Shown: positions 43,422-51,635 of the stretch, in pieces
How positions within the stretch are numbered: position 1 is the first letter of the stretch
Layout: the number at the start of each line of letters is the position of its first letter
From: Mariniblastus sp.
Lineage (GTDB): Bacteria > Planctomycetota > Planctomycetia > Pirellulales > Pirellulaceae
DNA: 64,000 nt
NCBI GenBank assembly: GCA_029247405.1
Contig: JAQWLH010000156.1
Location: 1-64,000, forward strand
Direction of reading: 5' to 3'
Made by a program: the position numbers and the translations under genes
Notes under the pieces: model-generated
The model's input: the letters and a program-made list of their open reading frames with translations, nothing else
What the model was told of the DNA's origin: nothing
Databases searched by the model: none

Positions 43422-44663
43422 ATGGGTCCCAATCGGGAAGATGAGATGCGATACGCGATTCCAATAGTTTTGTGGAGCCTTGTAGCCATTGGCTTGGGGT
43501 GGTTTTGGTTTTTCTCCGAAGGCCAAGGCGACGGCGAGGTCAAGAACGGTCCCGTTGTAGGCCAGGCGTCTAACCCAGCGGGAACGGTGATCGACTCCGT
43601 TCCGTGGAAGCATCTCCCGGACGTGGATCCTTTTAAGTTGACAGATCAGAATGGCGATCTGTTTGATAGTTCTGAATTGGTTGGCAAACCGTATGTCGTG
43701 AGTTTTTTCTTTGCCAGTTGCCCCACGTTTTGCCGAGAGCTAAACAACGAACTTGATCGAGTTAATGGTCTTCTTAAAAAAACGGATCTGCGGTTTTTGA
43801 CGATAACTGTTGACCCGGAGAATGATTCGCCTGAGGTATTAAGCAAGTATGCTGAGGGATACGGGGCCGACCGTGACCGCTGGACATTTTTGACGGGGCA
43901 GAAGTACGAACTGGAGCGGATTGGTCAACACATGTTTAATGTGGTGGTGGATCGAGATACTCACACGGATAACATTCTGCTGGTCGATAAATGGGGCCGT
44001 TATCGCGATCGTTTCAAGTGGGATCAGCCGACGGATATGAAACGGTTTCTCGATGTTGCTAGAGAGGTTGCTGCCGAGACCGAACCACCACTAGACGAAA
44101 CTGTCAACACTCGAAATGTGCTGGCGGGGTACGAGTATCCCGACTTGGCCAACGTACCTTGGATTCGGGATTTTCATCTGACCGAGCGAAGCGGAAAAAA
44201 GTTTTTCTCCCGCGATTTGACCGGGGAGGTCTGGATCGCCAATTTCTTTTTTAGTTCATGCCCGGGGATCTGCAAAAAGCAGAATGAATATCTACGGGAT
44301 TTGCAAAAACGTTTAGGCGATAAATGTCCGCGAATTGTGAGTATGACGACGGATCCCACGACGGATACGCCCAGTCGTTTGCAGGAATTTGCCAAGACGT
44401 TAAATGCGGATCCTGAAAAATGGCTGTTTTGTACGGGTAAAAGCCTTTTGGTCAAGCGAATCGGAAGCGAGTTTTTCAAGGCCCACGCCACCGATGGCCA
44501 TCACTCATCGCAACTTTATGTGGTCGATCGTTGGGGGGAAGTTCGCGGCGATTTTGATTGGAGCGATGCGAACCAAGAAATTGAGATGCTCAAACTGGTC
44601 GAGCAGTTGCGTGCAGAAGATCGTCCCCAAAAAACTGTGGCCTCGCCACAGGGTGAACGGTAA
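43422..44663 (+). CDS. Tandem SCO1/SenC protein, membrane-anchored
   Basis: The 413-residue protein has an N-terminal membrane anchor (about 10-31) and two SCO thioredoxin-fold domains. Domain 1 carries the copper motif C100-P-T-F-C104 and H181. Domain 2 carries C280-P-G-I-C284 and a His at 360 or 361 (DGHHSSQLY). SCO proteins deliver copper to CuA on oxidase subunit II or act as thiol oxidoreductases for that site. A tandem in one chain is not the usual single-domain form. Both copper sites look complete, although the cluster shows no CuA subunit and subunit I has lost two CuB ligands. An alternative start is the ATG at 43446 (residue 9), which follows a purine-rich stretch. Confidence 0.9.
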   Translation: MGPNREDEMRYAIPIVLWSLVAIGLGWFWFFSEGQGDGEVKNGPVVGQASNPAGTVIDSVPWKHLPDVDPFKLTDQNGDLFDSSELVGKPYVVSFFFASCPTFCRELNNELDRVNGLLKKTDLRFLTITVDPENDSPEVLSKYAEGYGADRDRWTFLTGQKYELERIGQHMFNVVVDRDTHTDNILLVDKWGRYRDRFKWDQPTDMKRFLDVAREVAAETEPPLDETVNTRNVLAGYEYPDLANVPWIRDFHLTERSGKKFFSRDLTGEVWIANFFFSSCPGICKKQNEYLRDLQKRLGDKCPRIVSMTTDPTTDTPSRLQEFAKTLNADPEKWLFCTGKSLLVKRIGSEFFKAHATDGHHSSQLYVVDRWGEVRGDFDWSDANQEIEMLKLVEQLRAEDRPQKTVASPQGER

Positions 44664-44723
44664 AAAAATGGAGAGGAAGAGGCGGCAATCAAATTGGAAG
44701 CGGACAAAAGTTAGGGCTGACCG

Positions 44724-45284
44724 ATGAGTCATCAAGAGTATCTACAACAACCGGCAAACGTTGCCCTTGGGAAAAAGTTGACCATTGCGACTTGGGTCGT
44801 GACCGTATTGGTCTGGGCCCTGGTGGGGGCGATGCGGCGGCCAGAAAAAATACCCCTCCCAGAGGGGATGAGTCTCAGCTTTCTGCCGGCGGTTCATGCG
44901 TGCTTGAATTCGTTGGTGGCGATTTTTCTTGTGACGGCGTTGGTGACAATTAAGCGAAAAAACGTTCGATTACACAAGCTCGCTATCACCGCAGCTATGA
45001 CCTGCTCGGCGTTGTTTCTGGTTTGTTATGTGGCCTACCACTTCACCACCGAGGAGACGAAGTTCGGAGGAGAAGGCATGATCAAGTCTGTTTATTTGCT
45101 TGTTCTGATCTCACACATCGTCACAGCCGCCTTGAGCTTGCCATTTATCCTTCTGACTTGGATCTACGGATTCACAAATCAATTTCAAAGACATCGGAAA
45201 ATGGCGAAACGGGTGTTTCCTGTTTGGTTATACGTCGCGGTGACGGGTCCAATTTGTTACCTCATGCTTCGCCCCTACTATTAG
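44724..45284 (+). CDS. DUF420 membrane protein (CtaM/YozB-like)
   Basis: The 186-residue protein has about five membrane spans and the DUF420 pattern: LPAVHACLNSLVAIFLV, VRLHKLAITAAMTCSALFLV, YVAYHFTTEETKFGGEG, and SHIVTAALSLPFILLTW. These carry the family's conserved His residues. DUF420 proteins of Firmicutes (CtaM, YozB) are needed for aa3-type oxidase maturation, and here the gene closes the oxidase cluster 60 bases after the SCO gene. The role is transferred from family and context. Confidence 0.85.
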   Translation: MSHQEYLQQPANVALGKKLTIATWVVTVLVWALVGAMRRPEKIPLPEGMSLSFLPAVHACLNSLVAIFLVTALVTIKRKNVRLHKLAITAAMTCSALFLVCYVAYHFTTEETKFGGEGMIKSVYLLVLISHIVTAALSLPFILLTWIYGFTNQFQRHRKMAKRVFPVWLYVAVTGPICYLMLRPYY

Positions 45285-45353
45285 TCTCTGGCGTTTAGCT
45301 CGTTTCAATAATCGAACGGTAGCTCCGAGGGCAACTTCTTGAGAACTGGCTTG

Positions 45354-46568
45354 CTAGTTTTGATGCTTTAAAAAATAAGGCATCAGTTCCCATCCATGAG
45401 GCATCGCGATGTCACTCGCTGCCGCGTTGGCCTCGTGATACTCCTCGTGACCATCGGCCGCGACGCCGGTACCGCAAATTGTGAATGGCACATCTCCATG
45501 TGTATGAGTCTTGGTGCTGAGGTAGGTAGGATGGTCTGGAGAGACGAGTATTCGATACTCCTCACCAGAATCATCTAGGTGCTTGAGGATGGGGGCAACA
45601 ATTTTTTCGTCGATTTCTTCCAGTGATTTGATTTTCTTCTCCATGTCACCTTCGTGAGAAGATTCATCAGGTGCCTCGATATGGACGCAAACGAGGTCGT
45701 ATTTTGCCAACGCTTCGATAGCGCATTCGCCTTTAGATGAATAGTTTGTATCTGTATATCCGGTTGCGCCGGGGGCCTCAATTCGATCCCAGCCAACCAA
45801 TGTCGCTAACCCTCGGAGCAGGTCGACGGCTGTGATCATGGCGCCTGAGATACCGTGAAGCTCTTGGAAGGACTTCAGATTGGGGCGACGCCCCAGCCCC
45901 CAAAGCCAAATATTGGTAGCCGGAAGCTTCTCTTCTTTTGAGCGTTGAAGATTGATTGTGTGTTCGGCAAACCAAGTCGCACTTTGGTTCATTAACTCGC
46001 ACAGCAGGTCGCTTCCCGGTCCCCGTGGGAAATCTTCGGTCACCGTCTTGTCTGTTAGATCATGCGGCGGGGTGGCTCGGGTTTCATCCGAAAAAGGAGC
46101 GGGCGAGTCGTTGGTGGGCCGAAACATTAACAAGTTGCGATAGCTGACACCCGGAATAAACTCGAGACGAGTATCCGTGGTGTTCTTCTGAGCGGTGGCC
46201 AGCAATTCCTTAGCTTCTTCGCTGGTGATGTGTCCAGCGGTAAAACTGGTCATCGTTTGGTCTTGCACTGTGACCAGGTTGCAACGTACGCACCAGTCAT
46301 TATCACCAAGTTTCACGCCTTGGGCCGCCGCTTCTAACGGGGCGCGTCCTGTAAAGTTTTCAATTGGGTTGTAACCCAACAAACTCATGTTGGCGACACT
46401 GCTGCCCGCTGGAAGGTGACTGGGTGTATGGTTCGCCCGACCGACAACGCCTCTTTTGGCGATCTCATCCATCGCCGGCGTGTTGGCAGATTGAAGTGGC
46501 GTTTGGCCTTCGAGTAATTGCTGTGGCTCATCGGCACAGCCATCCGGGATGATGATTACATATTTCAT
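45354..46568 (-). CDS. apgM: 2,3-bisphosphoglycerate-independent phosphoglycerate mutase, ApgM type
   Basis: The 404-residue protein starts MKYVIIIPDGCADEPQQLL, the N-terminus of the archaeal-type cofactor-independent mutases, which interconvert 3- and 2-phosphoglycerate. The metal/phosphate core of the alkaline-phosphatase superfamily is visible: PDGCADEP with the first Asp, AGSSVANMSLLGYNP with the phospho-Ser, VHIEAPDESSHEGDMEKK, and LVSPDHPT with a TKTHTHGDVPFTICG segment. The start was set at 46568. The frame continues upstream to 46640, but only the shorter form matches the family N-terminus. Alone in its orientation next to hom. Confidence 0.93.
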   Translation of the reverse strand: MKYVIIIPDGCADEPQQLLEGQTPLQSANTPAMDEIAKRGVVGRANHTPSHLPAGSSVANMSLLGYNPIENFTGRAPLEAAAQGVKLGDNDWCVRCNLVTVQDQTMTSFTAGHITSEEAKELLATAQKNTTDTRLEFIPGVSYRNLLMFRPTNDSPAPFSDETRATPPHDLTDKTVTEDFPRGPGSDLLCELMNQSATWFAEHTINLQRSKEEKLPATNIWLWGLGRRPNLKSFQELHGISGAMITAVDLLRGLATLVGWDRIEAPGATGYTDTNYSSKGECAIEALAKYDLVCVHIEAPDESSHEGDMEKKIKSLEEIDEKIVAPILKHLDDSGEEYRILVSPDHPTYLSTKTHTHGDVPFTICGTGVAADGHEEYHEANAAASDIAMPHGWELMPYFLKHQN

Positions 46569-46706
46569 AATGGATATTTGACTGCCATGTCGTTGAAAGG
46601 AGGTTGGTTCGCCGGGGAATGGTTTGCGTCTCCGAGACACTACGCTGGACCCTGAGCGATTTGCGACGTGCGGTGGTTGGAGCCATCAACCGATTCGCGT
46701 TATCGC

Positions 46707-48005
46707 CTAGCTCAAGATTCTAAACCGTTCAGGTGTATCGGCAACGGTAGGCATCTCCGCAATCTGCTTCATTGCGGCCTCAGCATCGGACTCTTTTGCC
46801 CGGTGAGTCATGATAATGACAGGGACCGTTTGTTGCTTTTCCGATTGTGCCTCGTGTTGATAAACCGAAGCGATTGAAATTCCGTGTTGTCCGAGTCGCC
46901 CGGTGATTTGGCCCATGACTCCGGGTTGGTCAACGACATCGAATCGCATGTAGAATCGACCTTCGAGGTCTCCCGGGCTGGCAAAATCAACTCGCTTGTG
47001 ATCTTCGGCCCATAGTTCAAGTGTCTTGAACGTGATTCCGGTTCTCCCCACCGCGGTGTCGATCATATCAGCAACCACTGCAGACGCAGTCGGCATTTGT
47101 CCGGCACCCTGGCCATGAAAAAAGACGGGTCCAACGGCATCGCCCAGCACGCTGATTGCATTAAAATTCGCTTGAACCTCCGCTAATGGCTTTCCCGTTT
47201 TGACCATCATTGGAGCGACCATCAACTGAATTCCGGAGTCAAATTGTTTGGCGTAAGCGATCAGTTTGATCCGGTACCCGAGGTGTTTGGCGAAATTCAT
47301 GTCGCACTGCTCAATCGAATCAATTCCTCGTCGAGGAATGTCTGACCAATGCACTCGGGCTCCAAACCCGAGATGTGCGAGAATCGCCAGTTTCTGTGCC
47401 GCGTCAGTACCGTCAACATCCATCGTTGGATCAGCCTCGGCGAGGCCCAATTGCTTTGCATCGGCAAGTGCGGACTCGTAACTCGCGCCTTCAGAATCCA
47501 TTTTGGAAATGATGAAGTTGCTGGTTCCATTGAGGATCGCACGAAGCGAAATAACCTGATTAGCAGATAGGCATTGGCTGATGTTGGAGATGATGGGGAT
47601 CCCACCGGCAACCGAAGCCTCAAAGGCAATCGACCGGCCCAATTGACGCGCACGATCAAAAAGCTCAGGACCGTGCTCAGCCAACAGAGCCTTGTTGGCG
47701 GTCACGACATCTTTTCCACTTTCCAAGATCCTCAGCGTAATGGTTCTGGCCGGTTCGATGCCACCAATCAGCTGTGCGACAACTTTGACCGTTTGGTCAT
47801 CAAGTAGCTTTTGTAAATCATCCGTGAGTAAACCGCCTGGTACCTCAACATCTCTTGGTTTGTTGATGTCTCGAACGACGACATGCGTGAGCCAAAGCGT
47901 TCGACCTGCGTGACGTGCTGTTCTATCGCCGTGGTCAAGCAATAATCTTGCAACTCCTTGGCCTACTGTTCCGAGGCCGACAATCGCAACTCCAGTTTTT
48001 TCCAT
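46707..48005 (-). CDS. hom: Homoserine dehydrogenase
   Basis: The 432-residue enzyme reduces aspartate semialdehyde to homoserine (threonine/methionine route). It starts GVAIVGLGTVGQGVARLLL, the nucleotide-binding GxGxxG. The catalytic core contains VVTANKALLAEHG, FEASVAGGIPIISNI, LNGTSNFIISKM, and AEADPTMDVDGTDAAQKLAILA with the family's active-site Lys/Asp region. The C-terminal ACT domain (about 350-430; FDVVDQPGVMGQITG) suggests feedback control by an amino acid, typically threonine. Length and order are normal. Confidence 0.95.
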   Translation of the reverse strand: MEKTGVAIVGLGTVGQGVARLLLDHGDRTARHAGRTLWLTHVVVRDINKPRDVEVPGGLLTDDLQKLLDDQTVKVVAQLIGGIEPARTITLRILESGKDVVTANKALLAEHGPELFDRARQLGRSIAFEASVAGGIPIISNISQCLSANQVISLRAILNGTSNFIISKMDSEGASYESALADAKQLGLAEADPTMDVDGTDAAQKLAILAHLGFGARVHWSDIPRRGIDSIEQCDMNFAKHLGYRIKLIAYAKQFDSGIQLMVAPMMVKTGKPLAEVQANFNAISVLGDAVGPVFFHGQGAGQMPTASAVVADMIDTAVGRTGITFKTLELWAEDHKRVDFASPGDLEGRFYMRFDVVDQPGVMGQITGRLGQHGISIASVYQHEAQSEKQQTVPVIIMTHRAKESDAEAAMKQIAEMPTVADTPERFRILS

Positions 48006-48421
48006 GATTTACTCTTTTGCTGCGATGAGGCGCCCGTGTTCAGTAGTTTGATTCGTAAAAATACTCACGAAGCATTAGCTCTAAATGTAGATGCAGAGTC
48101 AAAATCACTCAACCGAACTCAATGACGGAACACCCGCTGCAAGCGTCGTTTAAGGACGTAATTCGGTCGATTGACGAGGTTGTTTGAATTTGTGCAAACG
48201 AATCATCAGGGATGGCATGGCAACCGACCGAAAAAAGAGCAACCTCTTGCCGCAGTCTGCAGGGGCTAGAGTCCTGCAAAAGGGGCAAAGGGTCCTTATT
48301 TGATCAAGAATAGACTTGGCGATGAATCCGTCTGTGAGCCACACCGGCCGAAGATTTGTCGTGGGTGATTGACCCCGAGGTCGGGCTCGTTTTCGCTCAA
48401 CAGATAGGAAATTATGCGTAT
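48006..48421. other. Gene-poor intergenic region
   Basis: About 415 bases between hom and the glycosidase gene. Only weak short frames; nothing I can support. Confidence 0.45.
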
Positions 48422-50218
48422 CTACTCAAACCTAATGCCATCGACAAAGAACTCGAGCGGCTGGCCCTGCCCTTCAACGGAAAAGAAGAATCCAGTTTTG
48501 ATACGGCGAAGATCAGCATCTTTTAGGTCAACAGTAATCTGTTGCCATTGATCCGTCAGGGTAATGACGACTTCTTTTTGGGTGGTGTCAAAATACTTTT
48601 TGTCACGGCCCAGCAAGCCGACACCAAATTTAATGGTTTCATTTCCCTTGTCGCCTCTTGCCCAAAACTTGAATGTTTTCGCTCCACTAATATTGTATCC
48701 ACCATCGAGATCTCCCCAGTCGTTGGCGGGGCTTTGCCAGACCACGCCACCCCACGCGTCTTCTCGCTTGTATGAAATCTTCAAGCAGTGGGTGCCGGTT
48801 TTGGGGTTGTCGGCACAACGAGGGTCAAGTGAGATTGCTTCGGCGGATCCCATGAAACCGGAGGCCGCGTAAGGGGCGTTGTCGAATGTGTCCTCGTAAA
48901 CGACAAACGGCAAATCGCTTTTTTGGGCGGGTCGCATTTTGACGTTACCCTCGACATGGATCGGAATATTGGCAGCAGCACCACCACCCTTGCCATCATC
49001 AACATACGCGTAGACGCGATACATCCCACCTGATTCCGGCATCTTGATTTCCGCACTGGTTTTGTCGGCGCTGACGATTTGCTCCTTGAATTCTTCCGGG
49101 GCTGCCTGAACATCTCCGCCGGTTACGTAGCTGGATGATTCAGCAGATAAAACCCATTTGACATGAAGCGGATCAGTCTCTGGATCGAAAGCGTCTAATT
49201 TGAATCGAACAAGTTGATTTTGTTTGACTGAATTGCTGCCCTCAAACGTCAGGGATTTAATTTCCGGACAAAGGTTAGCTGGTTTCTCGCCTGTCCAGAG
49301 CTCAGTCATCGTATCGACAATTGCGGTTCGATTATTGGAGGGCAGCAGCATTCCAAACCAAGTCGCCGTCGCTTCTTGTTTGTGTCCCCATAGAAAAGCA
49401 TAAGACCCTAAGCAGGAGGCATCGGCTTTGAAGGCTTTGTAAGACTGGGCATAGTGTTTGGCTTTTTCTTGGATTAGCGGTTCTTCAATTGCGCCGATGC
49501 TGTTCTTGGGCACTTCCCATGTTCCGACCGGTCCGTATTCAGTGATAATGTAGGGCTTCGTTCCGTTCAGTTCTGAGTACCGTTTGCTGACGCTCGGTGC
49601 CCCGCCGTATGAGTTAATCCCGATGATGTCAACGCTAGGGCAAAATTTATGAATCCCCTCTACCTTGCGTCCGCCAATTTCAGCGATCACGGTCATCACG
49701 GGGTGGTTCGGGTCTTCTTTCTTGATCAGGCTGGCAATGTGTTCGATGTGAGACCAGATCGCGGGGTTAGATCCTTCGCCACCTTCCATCTCATTTCCGA
49801 CGCCCCAGAGTAAAACCGCCGGATGATCTTTGAAGCGACGGACCGTCTTCATTGCAGAGTCAATCTGCTCAGCCATTTCGTCAAAATTTTGATAATTGGT
49901 GCCGTGCCGCTCGTGGCCCAGCCAAATCCCCATCGACACCGAAATTCCTTGGGCGTGGCAGTCGTCCAGAAGTTTTTGGGTAAAGTCTTTTGTGTCCCAA
50001 GTGCGAACCGAATTGGCTCCGGTTTTGGCGAGATCGCCTAACGACCCATCACATCCAACCCCATTGATGTAATACGGTTTGCCATCCCGAACAAGTGACC
50101 ACCCCGTATCGGTCTTGACCAGTTGAGCGCTCGTCGGTTGTTGAGCCCAGCTTGCATCTACTTGAATAAGTGAAAACGGATAAACAACAAACAATAGTGC
50201 AATCAAGATTAATTTCAT
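48422..50218 (-). CDS. Secreted glycosidase, GH2/GH5-like barrel with C-terminal carbohydrate-binding domain
   Basis: The 598-residue protein has a signal peptide (MKLILIALLFVVYPFSLIQV). A TIM-barrel catalytic part spans about 30-320. Its likely acid/base Glu143 is in WGVGNEMEGG, and its likely nucleophile Glu227 is in IITEYGP. Supporting strands are GANSVRTWDT and VDIIGINSYGG. A middle Ig-like domain lies at about 330-430. A C-terminal beta-sandwich like a carbohydrate-binding module (about 455-598) ends QGQPLEFFVDGIRFE. The barrel segments resemble GH2 catalytic domains and glucanosyltransferase-like GH5/GH72 enzymes. The substrate cannot be read from the sequence. Standing alone, it would be a polysaccharide-degrading enzyme in the periplasm or outside. 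Confidence 0.82.
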   Translation of the reverse strand: MKLILIALLFVVYPFSLIQVDASWAQQPTSAQLVKTDTGWSLVRDGKPYYINGVGCDGSLGDLAKTGANSVRTWDTKDFTQKLLDDCHAQGISVSMGIWLGHERHGTNYQNFDEMAEQIDSAMKTVRRFKDHPAVLLWGVGNEMEGGEGSNPAIWSHIEHIASLIKKEDPNHPVMTVIAEIGGRKVEGIHKFCPSVDIIGINSYGGAPSVSKRYSELNGTKPYIITEYGPVGTWEVPKNSIGAIEEPLIQEKAKHYAQSYKAFKADASCLGSYAFLWGHKQEATATWFGMLLPSNNRTAIVDTMTELWTGEKPANLCPEIKSLTFEGSNSVKQNQLVRFKLDAFDPETDPLHVKWVLSAESSSYVTGGDVQAAPEEFKEQIVSADKTSAEIKMPESGGMYRVYAYVDDGKGGGAAANIPIHVEGNVKMRPAQKSDLPFVVYEDTFDNAPYAASGFMGSAEAISLDPRCADNPKTGTHCLKISYKREDAWGGVVWQSPANDWGDLDGGYNISGAKTFKFWARGDKGNETIKFGVGLLGRDKKYFDTTQKEVVITLTDQWQQITVDLKDADLRRIKTGFFFSVEGQGQPLEFFVDGIRFE

Positions 50219-50351
50219 TGGGCTTCGCGTTTGGGTTGCAGCTTACGGTTCTGAATTTAGGAATTGGATTTTATCTCATTATTAGGGGCGCCTAAAGGGC
50301 CATCCGTCAAATGGGCGCCTGGCACTACAGAGGCTTTCGTGCACGAGTTGA

Positions 50352-50627
50352 TGCCAAGATGACAACCGATCTCACCGTTGGAGGCGTGCGGCGGTCATGA
50401 TTGCCGATGCCTTGCATTACGCTCACATGGCCGGAATCGTTCATCGCAATGTAAAGCCTGCCAACGTTTTATTGGAACGGGATCAAAAAGCTTTTTTAAC
50501 TGATTTTGGTTTGGCAAAACGAGAGGTAGCTAATACTAGTTCAGCTCGTTTGGTTGGCACTCCCGCTTACATGAGTCCGGAACAGTCGCGAGGTGAAGGA
50601 CATCGAGTCGTCCGGTGGCTCGAATAA
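50352..50627 (+). pseudogene. Remnant of a serine/threonine protein kinase
   Basis: The frame carries the middle of a eukaryotic-like kinase: RRAAVMIADALHYAHMAGIV, then HRNVKPANVLL, DFGLAK and the activation/P+1 segment VGTPAYMSPEQSRGEGHRV. The N-lobe with the ATP loop and Lys, and everything after helix F, are missing; in the normal place of DGRSDIFSLG the frame gives VRWLE and stops. The catalytic-loop Asp of HRD is Asn (HRN), so even complete it would be inactive. It ends at a stop at 50627. A gene-poor stretch and tRNA-Ser follow. This is debris of a larger planctomycete kinase gene. Confidence 0.8.
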
Positions 50628-51009
50628 TGTTTTTCAGAAAGAGACGAGACGGAATTGCGAGATGCTCCAGCGGCATCGCTGATTGCACACGACGAACTCT
50701 TTGATTCTGACAGAGCCCTGTATCACGGGGCCTGATTGCAAAATAAGATTGGCCGTTGGCACGGAAAAGGAAAAAAACTGAAAAATACCAACCACTTGAT
50801 GAATTCGGAACCATTTTTTGCCGAAATCAAAGATGCGGAGTTAACGCTAGGAGAACTCGAATTGAAATGTCGCCGGAGTGATTTCTGCGGCAAGTATTCC
50901 TGCTGAGATTTGTTGTGTTCGGCTCTTGTCAGGACCAATACGACTTAGTTATAACTATCCCTGCCTAGGAATCAAAAATTTAGGAACAATTCGACACGTT
51001 AAAAAGCGA
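50628..51009. other. Gene-poor stretch between kinase remnant and tRNA-Ser
   Basis: No frame with protein-like character. Together with the truncated kinase upstream it looks like a decayed or recombined stretch next to the tRNA gene. No integrase or direct repeat of the tRNA 3' end was found. Confidence 0.45.
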
Positions 51010-51098
51010 GGACGGATGGCTGAGTCTGGTCGAAGGCACCGGTTTTGAAAACCGGCGACGGGGTAACTCGTCCGGGGGTTCGAATCCCTCTCCGTCCG
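51010..51098 (+). tRNA. tRNA-Ser(UGA)
   Basis: The 89-base gene folds as a class II tRNA. The acceptor stem is GGACGGA (51010-51016) with TCCGTCC (51091-51097). The anticodon stem is CCGGT/ACCGG around the loop TTTGAAA, anticodon TGA, which reads UCA codons. There is a long variable arm and a T-arm with GTTCGAATC. The last transcribed base is G51098 with no encoded CCA. An intrinsic terminator follows within 10 bases. Confidence 0.97.
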
Positions 51099-51105
51099 CT
51101 TTATG

Positions 51106-51139
51106 GGGCCCGAGTATTTAATACTTGAGGCCCTTTTTT
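51106..51139 (+). terminator. Intrinsic terminator after tRNA-Ser
   Basis: A hairpin with an outer GGGCC/GGCCC stem (51106-51110 with 51129-51133) and an inner GAGTAT/ATACTT stem is followed by six T (51134-51139). Its position, 8 bases after the tRNA, makes the function clear. Confidence 0.88.
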
Positions 51140-51635
51140 ATTTTCCTCAAGCAGCATGCTCGTAGTATCGCGCTAAAGAATCTCGGTACAGAATTCGGGG
51201 CGCTGGCGCTTTTTGATTCGTGCGAGTAGTTGCGTGGCCCTACATGATCGGAATCGAATTGTTTGGCTTGCTCAGGGGCAAGCCGTTTTGAGGTTGATCA
51301 AGGGGGGACTCATCCGGATTTTATCTGCTCAGGACTTACATCAGCACGAATGGGTGCTCAGGTGTGGAATCGAAAGGATTGAGCAGGACAGGTCGGAATA
51401 GTTGACTTGCTCTGGTTGGGGAAATTCACGCTGTCGTTGCCTTGCCGATACTCAGTTGCCAAGGAGCTGTGAGTCGGAAATGACTTTGACTGCCTATTCG
51501 ACTTTTCCCAGTTCGTCGACGATTCGATCCACGGTTCCAGTCCTCCCCGATCTCAATCGCCTGTTGGGCAGTTATCGGGCCACCCATTGAAGACCTAGTT
51601 CGTTCAGGTTGAATTGGGAGATCGTTGAGTTGGCG
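51140..51635. other. Gene-poor region
   Basis: About 500 bases between the tRNA terminator and the protease gene end. Frames such as 51213-51401 have no recognisable protein features. Nothing supported. Confidence 0.45.

Noticed and set aside
51213-51401. 62-residue frame after tRNA-Ser
   Set aside because: No recognisable features, no ribosome binding site, and composition unlike the neighbouring genes.
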